A stretch of 64,000 bases of DNA from a virus: positions 45,531-109,530 of the IMG/VR virus record IMGVR_UViG_3300036861_001106; one strand, given 5' to 3'. A program made the position numbers and the translations under genes. The stretch's first letter is position 1, and each line of letters opens with the position of its first letter. The notes beneath the pieces are model-generated. The model saw nothing but the letters and a program-made list of their open reading frames with translations, made no database searches and had not been told where the DNA came from. Below, one piece after another: positions 31,601 to 38,349 of the stretch.

Positions 31601-31842
31601 CCCTTGTCCTGGCCGAGCAGGGTCACGTCCTCGACGTAGTAGGCCTCTACGCCGAGGAGTGGGCGCAGACCGGCCTTCGTGGCCTCCTGCTGGAAGTCGT
31701 GGTGCCCCGCAATCGTTCCGTGATCGCAGCAGGCGACGTGTGACTGCTGTAGCTCCAGCACGCGGGCAGCATGCTGGCTTGGAGTTCCAAACCCATCAAG
31801 CGCAGAGTAGGTTGAGTGGCAGTGGCAGTCAACGAATCTCAT
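28693..31842 (-). CDS. dnaE: DNA polymerase III alpha subunit (DnaE type) with PHP domain
   Basis: 1049 residues from the ATG at 31842 (overlapping the previous stop). The N-terminal PHP domain shows FVDCHCHSTYSALDG and CDHGTIAGHHDFQQEA with its metal-binding His/Asp set. The palm contains PRGSAGGSLLLHCLG and ADLPDIDLDLQHDRR (about 405-420) with the catalytic Asp pair. GTVVYQEQAMALAQLAGL and KIRKLASKSG are the tau/fingers-side motifs. Slightly shorter than cellular DnaE and without an obvious beta-clamp tail. It polymerises DNA in the replisome, probably together with the phage primase and SF3 helicase encoded just upstream. No dnaN or clamp-loader gene is in the window, so it may use host factors. 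Confidence 0.93.
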   Translation of the reverse strand: MRFVDCHCHSTYSALDGFGTPSQHAARVLELQQSHVACCDHGTIAGHHDFQQEATKAGLRPLLGVEAYYVEDVTLLGQDKGGDRRKGEQEALKRAHLTLIPQTQVGYRNLLALVSESFTHYHRKPLVDRQMLARHCERDMLVLSGCVIGHPSQLINLGRVDEAAAWLAWMQAHVEHFLVEIIPCPGLGISEAACPVLWRLARQLEIPLVVTSDAHAPRPEDMAAQDTLLAVNLGQRVNDPHRSVKLPTYHHRCSGEEILARCQAVLPGVPTIELVAAIERSVALAERCVAECPKGSGVRFTVPAGFGSAVEMLRKLAWQGLKRITEDKSLAVVGTYHQRLERELTVVCEKQFADYFLVVADLVREMRARHILIVPRGSAGGSLLLHCLGVTVVDPIKHNLPFERFLDQTRADLPDIDLDLQHDRRHEAFEYLEAKYGVAHVAHVATLSRFGARQALLDVGKAYDLPEKVMHHAATLVPEGEDQGAGLHDYGVLARLFETSEKAQKLLTYCPQLAIAAQLEGQVRQFSVHAGGALLDDRPLAEVVAVGARPGKERTAQVDMATAAAQGLLKIDLLGSRTLTAVAETLQALGKSPEWLYALPLEDPAVLAMLAQGQNLGIFQLQGRAAGNILRELQPANFEEFTAVSALARPGPLQSGGVKRFVARKWGREEMPTLIPELQAILGLTYGTVVYQEQAMALAQLAGLPIEDVHKIRKLASKSGGADAIEAYRKPLGLGWYQAGVPVAQVIEAFLQVKKAANYLFCEAHACQYAYLGAWTGYLKVHHPGLFTAALCRHVGNLDPDERRFALLREFLERGGRVSLLNPTDPAADFTHDPVDPWRVRGGLVSLRGCAAKSAAKVLRLAPRGWQELLAALPKTVREPLAAVVTPAGLDSDVLQHLACWYPLRPLTPPERAYREQLGLQPIRWREVRDDSVTVLGRVTERSLIDLAVQAKKYGSQPPAPGEPRLKLRCTLTDESGSVDVGFSAKAWKRHQTARLLDGPGLGLGNTWLVRCWQAPDGRLYAQEARRLRRWRAWKPDLKTDMIDSEDGQ

Positions 31843-32252
31843 CGGTGCCGGACTCCCCACTCACGCTCGAAGAGGCGACGGATGCGCGGGGACTGCAGGT
31901 CAGCGAAGGACCAGACCCTGCGGTGGCAGTAGTTGCAGCGCACTGGCATCTCCTCCTCGGGGACCTGCACCATGCCCTCGAACTCGGGGTAGAACGGCAG
32001 TGCGCCCATCTTTCGGCACGGGTCGCAGCGCCCATCTACCATGGGGCTCTCTTCAAAGCACCGCGCGCAGGTGAAATCCTCGTCCTCGTCCAGCTCGCAG
32101 TCACACCGTTCGCAGTGCGTGTTGGCGTAGCGCGTCTCGTCGAGGGGCTCGTGACAGCTATCGCAGAGGCAGACGCCGCCTGGACCTGTGATTCGTGCCT
32201 GGTGGCAGCACTCGCAGATGATGGAGCCATCGGTCAGCCGGTCAGCGATCAT
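31839..32252 (-). CDS. multi-zinc-ribbon protein
   Basis: 137 residues, ATG at 32252. Several CxxC knuckles (CECCHQ, CLCDSC, CERCDCE, CARCF, CDPCRK, CNYCHRR) could bind three zincs. Acidic linkers. Overlaps the dnaE start by ATGA. Likely a nucleic-acid or protein adaptor in replication; family unknown. Confidence 0.65.
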   Translation of the reverse strand: MIADRLTDGSIICECCHQARITGPGGVCLCDSCHEPLDETRYANTHCERCDCELDEDEDFTCARCFEESPMVDGRCDPCRKMGALPFYPEFEGMVQVPEEEMPVRCNYCHRRVWSFADLQSPRIRRLFEREWGVRHR

Positions 32253-32264
32253 CCGAGTTCTCCT

Positions 32265-32678
32265 CTAACGCCGATGTTCGTTGCAAAACGGTGACCGTTG
32301 GTGTTCCGCAATGTCACTGGTGAGGTAACCACAGATGGGGCAACGCAACATCGGCAGTGCAGGTTCGCCGCTGACCTCATCGGGTGGAATCTCCATCTCA
32401 TCGACTGCGGGGATCTCCGCCGCGATGGCAGTTGCCTGAGCAGCCAGGTGTAGAAGCTGCATCTTGGCCAGATCTAGACGTGCCTGGACGATGTCTCGGC
32501 GTTCCTCCTCAAGCTGCCACCTTTCCCGTTTCCCTGTGGCCACGTCCTCGGTGACCTCGGCTAGTCCCTCCCACCTGGACCGCAGGTACCAGCGCTGCCA
32601 TCGGACGTGCTGTGCCAGCTCCTGCTCCTGCTGATGGGCGCGCTCGCGCTTCGTCATCTTGATCCGCTTGTCTGACAT
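32265..32678 (-). CDS. helical protein with C-terminal zinc finger
   Basis: 137 residues from the ATG at 32678 (TGATG). A long charged helix (about 15-85) with coiled-coil character, then LRCPICGYLTSDIAEHQRSPFC, a C-C-H-C finger near the end. Function unknown; in the replication operon. Confidence 0.6.
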   Translation of the reverse strand: MSDKRIKMTKRERAHQQEQELAQHVRWQRWYLRSRWEGLAEVTEDVATGKRERWQLEEERRDIVQARLDLAKMQLLHLAAQATAIAAEIPAVDEMEIPPDEVSGEPALPMLRCPICGYLTSDIAEHQRSPFCNEHRR

Positions 32679-32896
32679 CACATTCCCTCCAGTTCGGTAA
32701 TCAGGAACTCATCGCCTGCCTCTCTCGCCTCTCGCAGGGCCAGCGCCCACTCGTTGCCAGCCTCGTAGGCGTCCAGCATCCCGTCGTGCTGCGCCTGGGT
32801 GAGGTGCCCCCACTCTAGGTTTCGTCGGAGGTGCCTAAGCATCGCCTCCCGTTGCCATTTCTGAGACCGGAGTCGCTTCGCTCTCTCTCGCGTCAT
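32678..32896 (-). CDS. small basic helical protein, 72 aa
   Basis: ATG at 32896 with AGGAGG upstream. Arg/Lys-rich N-terminal half followed by LTQAQHDGMLDAYEAGNEWALAL; fully helical. First gene after the origin-like region, so it might be a DNA-binding regulator. No family recognised. Confidence 0.55.
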   Translation of the reverse strand: MTRERAKRLRSQKWQREAMLRHLRRNLEWGHLTQAQHDGMLDAYEAGNEWALALREAREAGDEFLITELEGM

Positions 32897-32980
32897 GATC
32901 TTAATCCTCCTGCCTGCTTCGCAAGCAACCGTAATGCCAAATCCTCACACGGCACACAACGATAACTATAACTTTCTTAG

Positions 32981-33022
32981 TGCACGCACCATGCGCATGT
33001 ATACATGCGCATGGCGCGTGCA
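32981..33022. repeat. 42-bp near-perfect palindrome, origin or operator candidate
   Basis: A perfect 22-bp palindrome (32,991-33,012, centre GTATAC) is extended by 10-bp arms on each side (32,981-32,990 and 33,013-33,022) that pair with one mismatch. It lies in a 266-bp gene-free gap between the SF3 helicase gene and the operon for dnaE. Confidence 0.7.
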
Positions 33023-33040
33023 TGAGAATTCTTCATGAAC

Positions 33041-33067
33041 CCGTGAGACCCGTGAGACCCGTGAGAC
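33041..33067. repeat. three tandem 9-bp iterons (CCGTGAGAC)
   Basis: Perfect copies at 33,041-33,049, 33,050-33,058 and 33,059-33,067, with an inverted related motif (TCTCACGGG) near 33,155 and CATGAGAC nearby. Iterons next to a large palindrome and primase-helicase genes suggest a replication origin or initiator-binding site. Confidence 0.6.
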
Positions 33068-33162
33068 ATGGAAGTACCATGAGACTTTTAGGCACAAAAC
33101 ATGCCTCACAGGTTCATCACGGGAACCTTACAAAACTCTACATCTCTCACATCCCCCCATTC

Positions 33163-34923
33163 TCACGGGTTAGATGCCCCCTGGAGGATCGGTTCCTCAG
33201 CTCCCAGTTTCAGCCCATCACGGACACGGAGGGACTTCTTCTGCTCAGCGTCCCACTGAAACCGCGCCTTCGGGAAGCCGAGCTGGTTCAGCCGCTTCCC
33301 GAAGGCGTCCTTGTTGAGCACCTTCTCGTTCCGGTAGCCTGATCGGTCGCACCAGCGCTGGTAGTGCTCGTAGAGGAGGTTGACAGCCACCCACTGGTCA
33401 GCACGCCTGCAGCAGCACTCGTCGAGGAACTGGGCCACGGTGTCCTGGGAGAGGTAGTACTCCTCCTTCAGCCTGGCGCTTTCCTCCGGTGGGGCAAAGT
33501 GCCAGCCGCGCTGTTGCAGCCTGCGTAGGCCGGTGAGGGCAAGGTTGAAGATGCCTGGCAGCTCCAGGCGCAGCTTGTGATCCAACCTAGTGTCAGCGGG
33601 CATGACCTGTTCATCCTTTCGCCAGGGGTCCGCCTCCCCGAACTTGCGGCGCCACTCGATGATGAGCAGCCGGCGGAAGTAGCCGCGGGTGAGGTCCAGG
33701 GTCTCCGGCAGCGTGTTGCAGGAGATCACGAAGCGCATGGTGGGACGGAAGCGAAACTCCTTGCCGTAGGGGTGTCGAGCCTGGATGGGGTCCTCCCCGG
33801 TGAGGATCTTCAGCCACTTTCCACCTGTCCGCATCTCCTCCGGTGCGGGCTCGTCGATGAAGCCCACTAGCTTGCCCATCAGGCTGGCTCGGTGGTAGCT
33901 GGAGGTGAGGTTCTGCAAGATGACGGCTGCGCACTGCTCCTCCCCCACCAGCCGCCGCAGCACACGTGCGAAGGTTCCCTTGCCGTTGCTGCCCTCGCCG
34001 ACGTTCACAAGCGCATCCTGGTTGCTGATGTTGCTGGTGAGGCAGCAGCCTAGCCACTCCTCCAGGAGGGAGATCCACTCCAGGCACGGTGTGCCATCCT
34101 CGTTTACGAGCACTTCTCGCAGCCACTGGGTGAAGCGTGGGCAGTCCGCCTTGGGGTCGAATTCGTAGTCGAGGCAGTAGGTGAACCGATGGCATCGGGA
34201 ATGTGGGAGGAGCTTGTCCTGGGCCAAGTCGTAGATTCCATTGCGGAGGGGGATGAGACCGGGGTTTTCATTCAGTTCCTGTGCCTTGATGATGCCCAGG
34301 TCGGTGCGGGCCAACTTGCGCACCCCCTCGATCACCTTGGGGCTCACGCTCACCCCCACGTTGCGTAGGAAGAGGTGGATGGCGGGGTCAACTTCGTCGT
34401 CCGGCGCCACATTCAGCCAGTGTGTGCCTGTGTAGCGAAACCAGAGGTTGCCAGTGACTGCCAGGAAGTCACTCTCAACCTCGCTGGCCCAGATGTTGGC
34501 CAGCTTGTCGAGCCCCTTCGGTCCAACCTCGGTCTCCAGGTGGCCCTTCTCCTGTAGCCATGCCCGCATGTCCTTGAGCCTGTACTTCCTTGGTCCTCCT
34601 TCCCTCAGGCTGTGGGCGTGGCTGCACTTGAAGACGACGTACGGGTACTCCGTGCCGGACCCGTCGCGCACGAAGGTGCTGACGTGGCGCGTCTCGGTTC
34701 CATGCTCATCAGCCCATGGGCATGTCACGTGGTGCTTGTCGGCCTCGCTCCGGTCCCGGGACAGGTACAACTCGGCCCTCTTGAGGGCCTCAAGCAGCTC
34801 CTGACCCTCCCTGGCTCGGTGGGGGTTCGTCTCTCCTTTCCCAGTCTTGGTGCCCTCACTTCCGTTTGCGCTGGTCGGCGGTAGGTTGCTGATGATTTCG
34901 TCGATGTTCATTGCGACGCTCAC
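33163..34923 (-). CDS. D5-type primase-helicase (superfamily 3 helicase)
   Basis: 586 residues from the GTG at 34923 (GTGA overlap; ATG at 34911 is the alternative). The central D5_N region and the SF3 helicase motor are present: Walker A VNVGEGSNGKGTFARVL (about 310-325), Walker B LVGFIDEPAPEE, motif C RFVISCNTLPET, and the arginine-bearing GYFRRLLIIEW. The C-terminal winged-helix region (VNLLYEHYQRWCDRSG) is the usual phage NrS-1/P4-type primase C-terminus. It unwinds DNA as a hexamer at the replication origin. The AEP-type primase is the separate gene immediately upstream. Confidence 0.9.
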   Translation of the reverse strand: MSVAMNIDEIISNLPPTSANGSEGTKTGKGETNPHRAREGQELLEALKRAELYLSRDRSEADKHHVTCPWADEHGTETRHVSTFVRDGSGTEYPYVVFKCSHAHSLREGGPRKYRLKDMRAWLQEKGHLETEVGPKGLDKLANIWASEVESDFLAVTGNLWFRYTGTHWLNVAPDDEVDPAIHLFLRNVGVSVSPKVIEGVRKLARTDLGIIKAQELNENPGLIPLRNGIYDLAQDKLLPHSRCHRFTYCLDYEFDPKADCPRFTQWLREVLVNEDGTPCLEWISLLEEWLGCCLTSNISNQDALVNVGEGSNGKGTFARVLRRLVGEEQCAAVILQNLTSSYHRASLMGKLVGFIDEPAPEEMRTGGKWLKILTGEDPIQARHPYGKEFRFRPTMRFVISCNTLPETLDLTRGYFRRLLIIEWRRKFGEADPWRKDEQVMPADTRLDHKLRLELPGIFNLALTGLRRLQQRGWHFAPPEESARLKEEYYLSQDTVAQFLDECCCRRADQWVAVNLLYEHYQRWCDRSGYRNEKVLNKDAFGKRLNQLGFPKARFQWDAEQKKSLRVRDGLKLGAEEPILQGASNP

Positions 34924-35651
34924 TCCCTGATGTCGATGATCTTGGCGATTCGGTGGGGTCGTCCCTCCTCGGGACAGTGTGACCCCTTGCAGGCCATGGT
35001 GCCGTAGAGTCGCACCAACCGTGCTGCGTTGTGCGTGGTGACGTCGATCATTACCTCCTCGTCGCTGAACTTGGCAGTCAAGCGTTCCAGGACTTCACGG
35101 CACTTGTTCAGGTGCTCCACGTCGTTAGGAAGGTCGACCCGCATCAGCACGTGCGCTCCATTGCCGGAGGCAGCAGTGATCAGCCCCTGGTGGCCAGTGG
35201 CGGTGAGGAAGTCTCGAACTGTCATTGCACGCTTGACTGCCTTCAGTAGCTCCTGGTTCGTGCTGCTGATCCCGGGGACCGGGGGTGTTCGCTTGACGTC
35301 ACAGTCGATGAGGAGCCATGTGCGTCGTAGCACGTGGTCATCCATCGTCGTGCTGCGTGGTCTCCAGCGTAGCCGATTCTTGCACCGGCAGATCAGGTCG
35401 CGACGGATGGGATTGGACACGAAGTAGACCCCCTCTGCTGCGCCGGAGAGCCGGGCCGCATCCCTCACCATCGCGCGTGGGTCGTCATAGTAGCCTGATA
35501 CGGTGGTCTCATACCGGTGATCGGGGTCACTCCTTGGGTCTGACCAGTTGATTGCGCGTAGCTCCCAGCAGCAGTCAGGACTCCACCGCATGATCTTTGT
35601 CATCACCAGACTTAGCTGCTTGAGGTCGAATCGTTGAGCCTCGGCGCTCAC
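34920..35651 (-). CDS. archaeo-eukaryotic-type primase (AEP superfamily)
   Basis: 243 residues from the GTG at 35651. An ATG at 35657 touches AAAGGAG with no spacer, so the GTG two codons later (spacer 6) is the likelier start. Motif I LLIDCDVKR (about 112-120) has the DxD metal ligands, motif II SGNGAHVLMRV the conserved His, and HNAARLVRLYGT matches motif III of viral AEP primases. RNA or DNA primer synthesis for the replisome; translated with the helicase (GTGA). A cysteine pair near the end (ACKGSHC) may bind zinc. Confidence 0.82.
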   Translation of the reverse strand: MSAEAQRFDLKQLSLVMTKIMRWSPDCCWELRAINWSDPRSDPDHRYETTVSGYYDDPRAMVRDAARLSGAAEGVYFVSNPIRRDLICRCKNRLRWRPRSTTMDDHVLRRTWLLIDCDVKRTPPVPGISSTNQELLKAVKRAMTVRDFLTATGHQGLITAASGNGAHVLMRVDLPNDVEHLNKCREVLERLTAKFSDEEVMIDVTTHNAARLVRLYGTMACKGSHCPEEGRPHRIAKIIDIRE

Positions 35652-35699
35652 ACTCATCTCCTTTCGGTGGGGACCGTTGGTGAAATTCAAACGCGCCAC

Positions 35700-35728
35700 T
35701 TGACAGTCGAGTGCTTCCTCGGTATCAT
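35700..35728 (+). promoter_or_regulatory. sigma-70-type promoter pointing away from coding sequence
   Basis: TTGACA at 35,700-35,705, 17-bp spacer, TATCAT at 35,723-35,728. It reads rightward into a gene-free stretch, antisense to the leader of the primase transcript. Candidate promoter of a small antisense RNA that would reach the hairpin at 35,808-35,839. Confidence 0.5.
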
Positions 35729-35807
35729 GAGAGTGGCTCGACAAGACTCTCCTTGGTCCGAAGAGCTTTCTGTGCGCGGTCTACCTGACCCTACCCATCC
35801 GTCCTCG

Positions 35808-35839
35808 AAGCCACAGCCGGTCCCCACTAGCTGTGGCTT
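35808..35839. terminator. 10-bp hairpin in the primase leader
   Basis: AAGCCACAGC (35,808-35,817) pairs perfectly with GCTGTGGCTT (35,830-35,839) across a 12-nt loop. It is symmetric, so it folds in both transcripts. There is no U-run after it on either strand, so termination is not certain. Confidence 0.45.
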
Positions 35840-35844
35840 CCTCC

Positions 35845-35873
35845 ATGGTAACGCTTTCCTCCTCCCACGTCAA
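35845..35873 (-). promoter_or_regulatory. promoter of the primase-helicase operon
   Basis: On the minus strand TTGACG (35,873-35,868) and TACCAT (35,850-35,845) are 17 bp apart. Transcription would begin near 35,839, leaving a leader of about 185 nt before the primase start, containing the 35,808-35,839 hairpin. Confidence 0.5.
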
Positions 35874-35874
35874 G

Positions 35875-35899
35875 CAAAATAGGGGGCCTCGCGGCCCCC
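35875..35899 (-). terminator. rho-independent terminator of the recombination operon
   Basis: On the minus strand GGGGGCC and GGCCCCC (35,899-35,893 and 35,888-35,882) form a GC-rich stem with a 4-nt loop, followed by TATTTTGC. It lies 23 bp after the stop of the SSB-like gene. Confidence 0.75.
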
Positions 35900-35921
35900 A
35901 GCGTCAGCTTCTCACCGTCCC

Positions 35922-36620
35922 TCAGGCGAACTTGTCGCCAGCCGCCGGCACCTCGCGGAACCCGGGCTCGCGATACCCATCTGGGAAGCGGATGACGAAT
36001 TTTATCGACTCCACCTCTGTCCCGTCAGCGCGCTCCCACTTCTGCTTCTCCGGCACAACCTCCACCCACAGCCGCTTCCCAACTGCGGTCTCGCGGCGCA
36101 TCCGCACCTTCCCGGTCTCCGCGTCGCGCAGCCCGATGGCCTCGGCGAAGCGGTACGTCTTCACCACCCCGCCCCCCTCAATGGGGAAGTACTCGTCGCG
36201 GTAGTTGCCCTTGTTCGGCCCCGCCAGGCACTTCAACTCCACCTTCTTGGACTTGTTCCCTGACCGCGCGAGGTGGGGCTCGTAGCTCATGACCTCGCAG
36301 TAGTGCCAGCCCTCCGGCCACTCCAGCTTCAGGTCGCTGGGGTCCAGCTCCACGAGGTCCTCGTCCTCGTCCTCCGCCTCGTCGAACAGCCCACCCTGCC
36401 CTACCAGGGTCTCCTCCGCTGCGCCGTTGGCGCTTGCAGCCGGGGTCCTTGGCTGTGCCGGGGGTGGCGCTGCGGCAGTTCGTGTTGCCGTCTTGGGTGC
36501 CTCCGCTGCCGGTGGCCTGCTCGGCCCTGTCACCGGCTCCTCGTTCTCCAGGAACGCCAGGATCTCCGCGTCCTCCTCCGCGCTGAAGGCTCGGGTTCCA
36601 GTTGTCTGATCGCTCGTCAT
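35922..36620 (-). CDS. SSB-like / DUF669-like single-strand DNA-binding protein
   Basis: 232 residues, ATG at 36620 with AGGAGGAG upstream. Residues about 1-90 are disordered and Ala/Pro/acid-rich. From about 98 an OB-fold-like domain begins (WHYCEVMSYEPHLARSGNKS KKVELKCLAGPNKGNYRDEY), with the ...SGN.K..L.L....G...G layout of DUF669-type phage proteins found beside recombinases. Expected to bind single-stranded DNA during annealing. Followed by a clear terminator. Confidence 0.65.
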   Translation of the reverse strand: MTSDQTTGTRAFSAEEDAEILAFLENEEPVTGPSRPPAAEAPKTATRTAAAPPPAQPRTPAASANGAAEETLVGQGGLFDEAEDEDEDLVELDPSDLKLEWPEGWHYCEVMSYEPHLARSGNKSKKVELKCLAGPNKGNYRDEYFPIEGGGVVKTYRFAEAIGLRDAETGKVRMRRETAVGKRLWVEVVPEKQKWERADGTEVESIKFVIRFPDGYREPGFREVPAAGDKFA

Positions 36621-36622
36621 CG

Positions 36623-37312
36623 TCAGTTCTCCTCCTGTGTGTCGTCTTGTGTGTCATCAAGGATCGCGCGCATGTCCTGGTCTGGCCAGAACAGCACGTG
36701 CGCACACTGCTCGCTGATCACCTGCCGGCTGCAGGCGTTGAACAGCATCCGATCCGGGTTCGTGATCCACGCCCCTGGGCCGCGAGGACCACTCCGCACG
36801 AGCCCAGCCTGCCTCGCCTGGTCGATGGTGTACGTCACCCGCGCCAGCTCGTGGCCTCGGCGCCACAGCGCCACGGTGCAGGCGGTGGCGCTGCGCTCCA
36901 CCACGCGCAGCTCGTACCCGTTGCGGCGCGCCAGTGCCCGCTGGAGCTGCGCGCTGAAGCTGATGCTGCCCTGGACCAGGAAGATGTGGCTGCAGCCCAC
37001 CATGGGGTTCAACCCCAACTCCTGAGCCAGCACCATCTTCGTCATCAGCTCTGCGCCCTTCACGCCGGGGTACAGGTTGGACTTCGCCGCCACCAGGGCC
37101 AGGTACTCCAACTGCTTGAGGCTGAGCTGGCGGGCCACCAGGGGCTCGGCGGGGGCCACCAGCCCCGTCTCTGCCCGCTGCAGCGCCACCGGTGGTGGCT
37201 GTGCCGTCTCCGCAGGCTCCACCGTCCCTGCGTAGGCTACCTCAATCTCCTCAGGTCCCTCCACCTCGGTCTCCACCATGTCTTCATTGCTCCGTTCCAT
37301 CGTCTCCGTCAT
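36623..37312 (-). CDS. RecT/Bet-like single-strand annealing protein (putative)
   Basis: 229 residues from the ATG at 37312. A disordered acidic N-terminus precedes ARQLSLKQLEYLALVAAKSN, then MTKMVLAQELGLNPMVG, IFLVQGSISFSAQLQRAL and MLFNACSRQVISEQC, a string order I associate with the divergent RecT-like family of phage recombinases (VxxGxELGLxPM... GKxxxSAxLM...). It would anneal complementary strands, working with the SSB-like protein downstream. It overlaps the UDG-like gene by 29 bp. Family assignment is by pattern only. Confidence 0.65.
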   Translation of the reverse strand: MTETMERSNEDMVETEVEGPEEIEVAYAGTVEPAETAQPPPVALQRAETGLVAPAEPLVARQLSLKQLEYLALVAAKSNLYPGVKGAELMTKMVLAQELGLNPMVGCSHIFLVQGSISFSAQLQRALARRNGYELRVVERSATACTVALWRRGHELARVTYTIDQARQAGLVRSGPRGPGAWITNPDRMLFNACSRQVISEQCAHVLFWPDQDMRAILDDTQDDTQEEN

Positions 37313-38342
37313 TCTCACCCTCGTTCTCGCACGTGCCTGCCGTTCGCAGGACATCAGCACAGCCTTCCACCCACGGGGCCAGGAACTCCCCCAGCTCCAC
37401 CTTGAAGCGGTTGAACTCCCGGCCACGAAACACGCGCACGTGCGCCGGGTGGTGGATGGTCCGCACCCGGCCAATGCGCTTGTGGGGTTCAAGCCACCAT
37501 CCCAGGGCATTCTTGACGCACAGCTCCGCCACCTTGCCGAGGCAGAGGATGCGCTCTACCGTCTCCTCAGGGTCCAGGGAGTCCAGGAGGCTCCAGCGAC
37601 CCACCTCGGGCCTGAAGGTGCTGGCGTTGCACCAGGCGCCCTCCTCCCACCGCAGCCCGACCTCGTCCACCGCGCGCCACAGGAGCTGGCTCGCCGGGCC
37701 CCGGCTGAAGGGCAAGTCCGGCGCATCCCCAGCCCCCGTCAGCGGGCACACCCCCGGTGCTGGCCCCTCACCAATCACCAGAAACTGCGGCTTCACGCTG
37801 CCCGTCGCCAGGCTCGGTGGGGGCCGGCCTTGTGCCAACGCCTCCAGCCTGCGGGCGAGGTCGAGTGACTCCTGCAGCACCGGGCTCCCCGGCCCCAGCA
37901 GCTCGCTGCGCGTGGCGCGCACGGTGGGCAGCCGCGTGCGCCACCCACCCCGGATCTCGTGTGCCGCGCCATCGCGGTACCAGTCCACTACCCTCGCTGA
38001 GTCGAAGTGCCGCAGCTCCAGCGGCAGGTCCTCTTCCGCCACGTCGCCGTCCGGGAGGACCACCAGCACCACCGCGCCCAGCGCCAGCGCGCACAGCTCC
38101 ACCTGGCGCCATGCCTCGCACCGCTCGGGGTGGTAGCCCAGGAACGCCAGCCGCACCACGTCGCTCAAGTGACTGCGCAGCAGGCAGAGGCGCGGCTGCG
38201 CGTCAGCCAGGAGATGTAGCAAATTTCCGGCGAACATGTTCGGCTCGACCTGGTACCGGCGCAAGCTGTACGCCCAGTGGTCGCGCAGGTGCAGCCCAAC
38301 GTCAATCAGGTCGGTCTCGACTGGCCCTTCGATGACGATCAT
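37284..38342 (-). CDS. fusion of inactive kinase-like and uracil-DNA-glycosylase-superfamily domains
   Basis: 352 residues from the ATG at 38342 (weak ribosome site). Residues about 1-165 open MIVIEGPVETDLIDV, where thymidylate-kinase relatives have EGPDGxGKT; the P-loop is lost. From about 190 a UDG-like domain begins: LVIGEGPAPGVCPL...PFSRGPASQLLWRAV (motif 1 like GEAPG...PFxGxAGxLL), LGKVAELCVKNALG, and IHHPAHVRVF where UDGs have HPS. It may excise or sense modified bases, or serve as a DNA-binding scaffold. Catalysis is unproven. Confidence 0.6.
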   Translation of the reverse strand: MIVIEGPVETDLIDVGLHLRDHWAYSLRRYQVEPNMFAGNLLHLLADAQPRLCLLRSHLSDVVRLAFLGYHPERCEAWRQVELCALALGAVVLVVLPDGDVAEEDLPLELRHFDSARVVDWYRDGAAHEIRGGWRTRLPTVRATRSELLGPGSPVLQESLDLARRLEALAQGRPPPSLATGSVKPQFLVIGEGPAPGVCPLTGAGDAPDLPFSRGPASQLLWRAVDEVGLRWEEGAWCNASTFRPEVGRWSLLDSLDPEETVERILCLGKVAELCVKNALGWWLEPHKRIGRVRTIHHPAHVRVFRGREFNRFKVELGEFLAPWVEGCADVLRTAGTCENEGENDGDDGTEQ

Positions 38343-38349
38343 GGTTTTT

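Noticed and set aside
29548-31743. Long plus-strand frames opposite dnaE
   Set aside because: Shadows of the polymerase gene; composition is Gln/His/Leu-rich with no recognisable domain.
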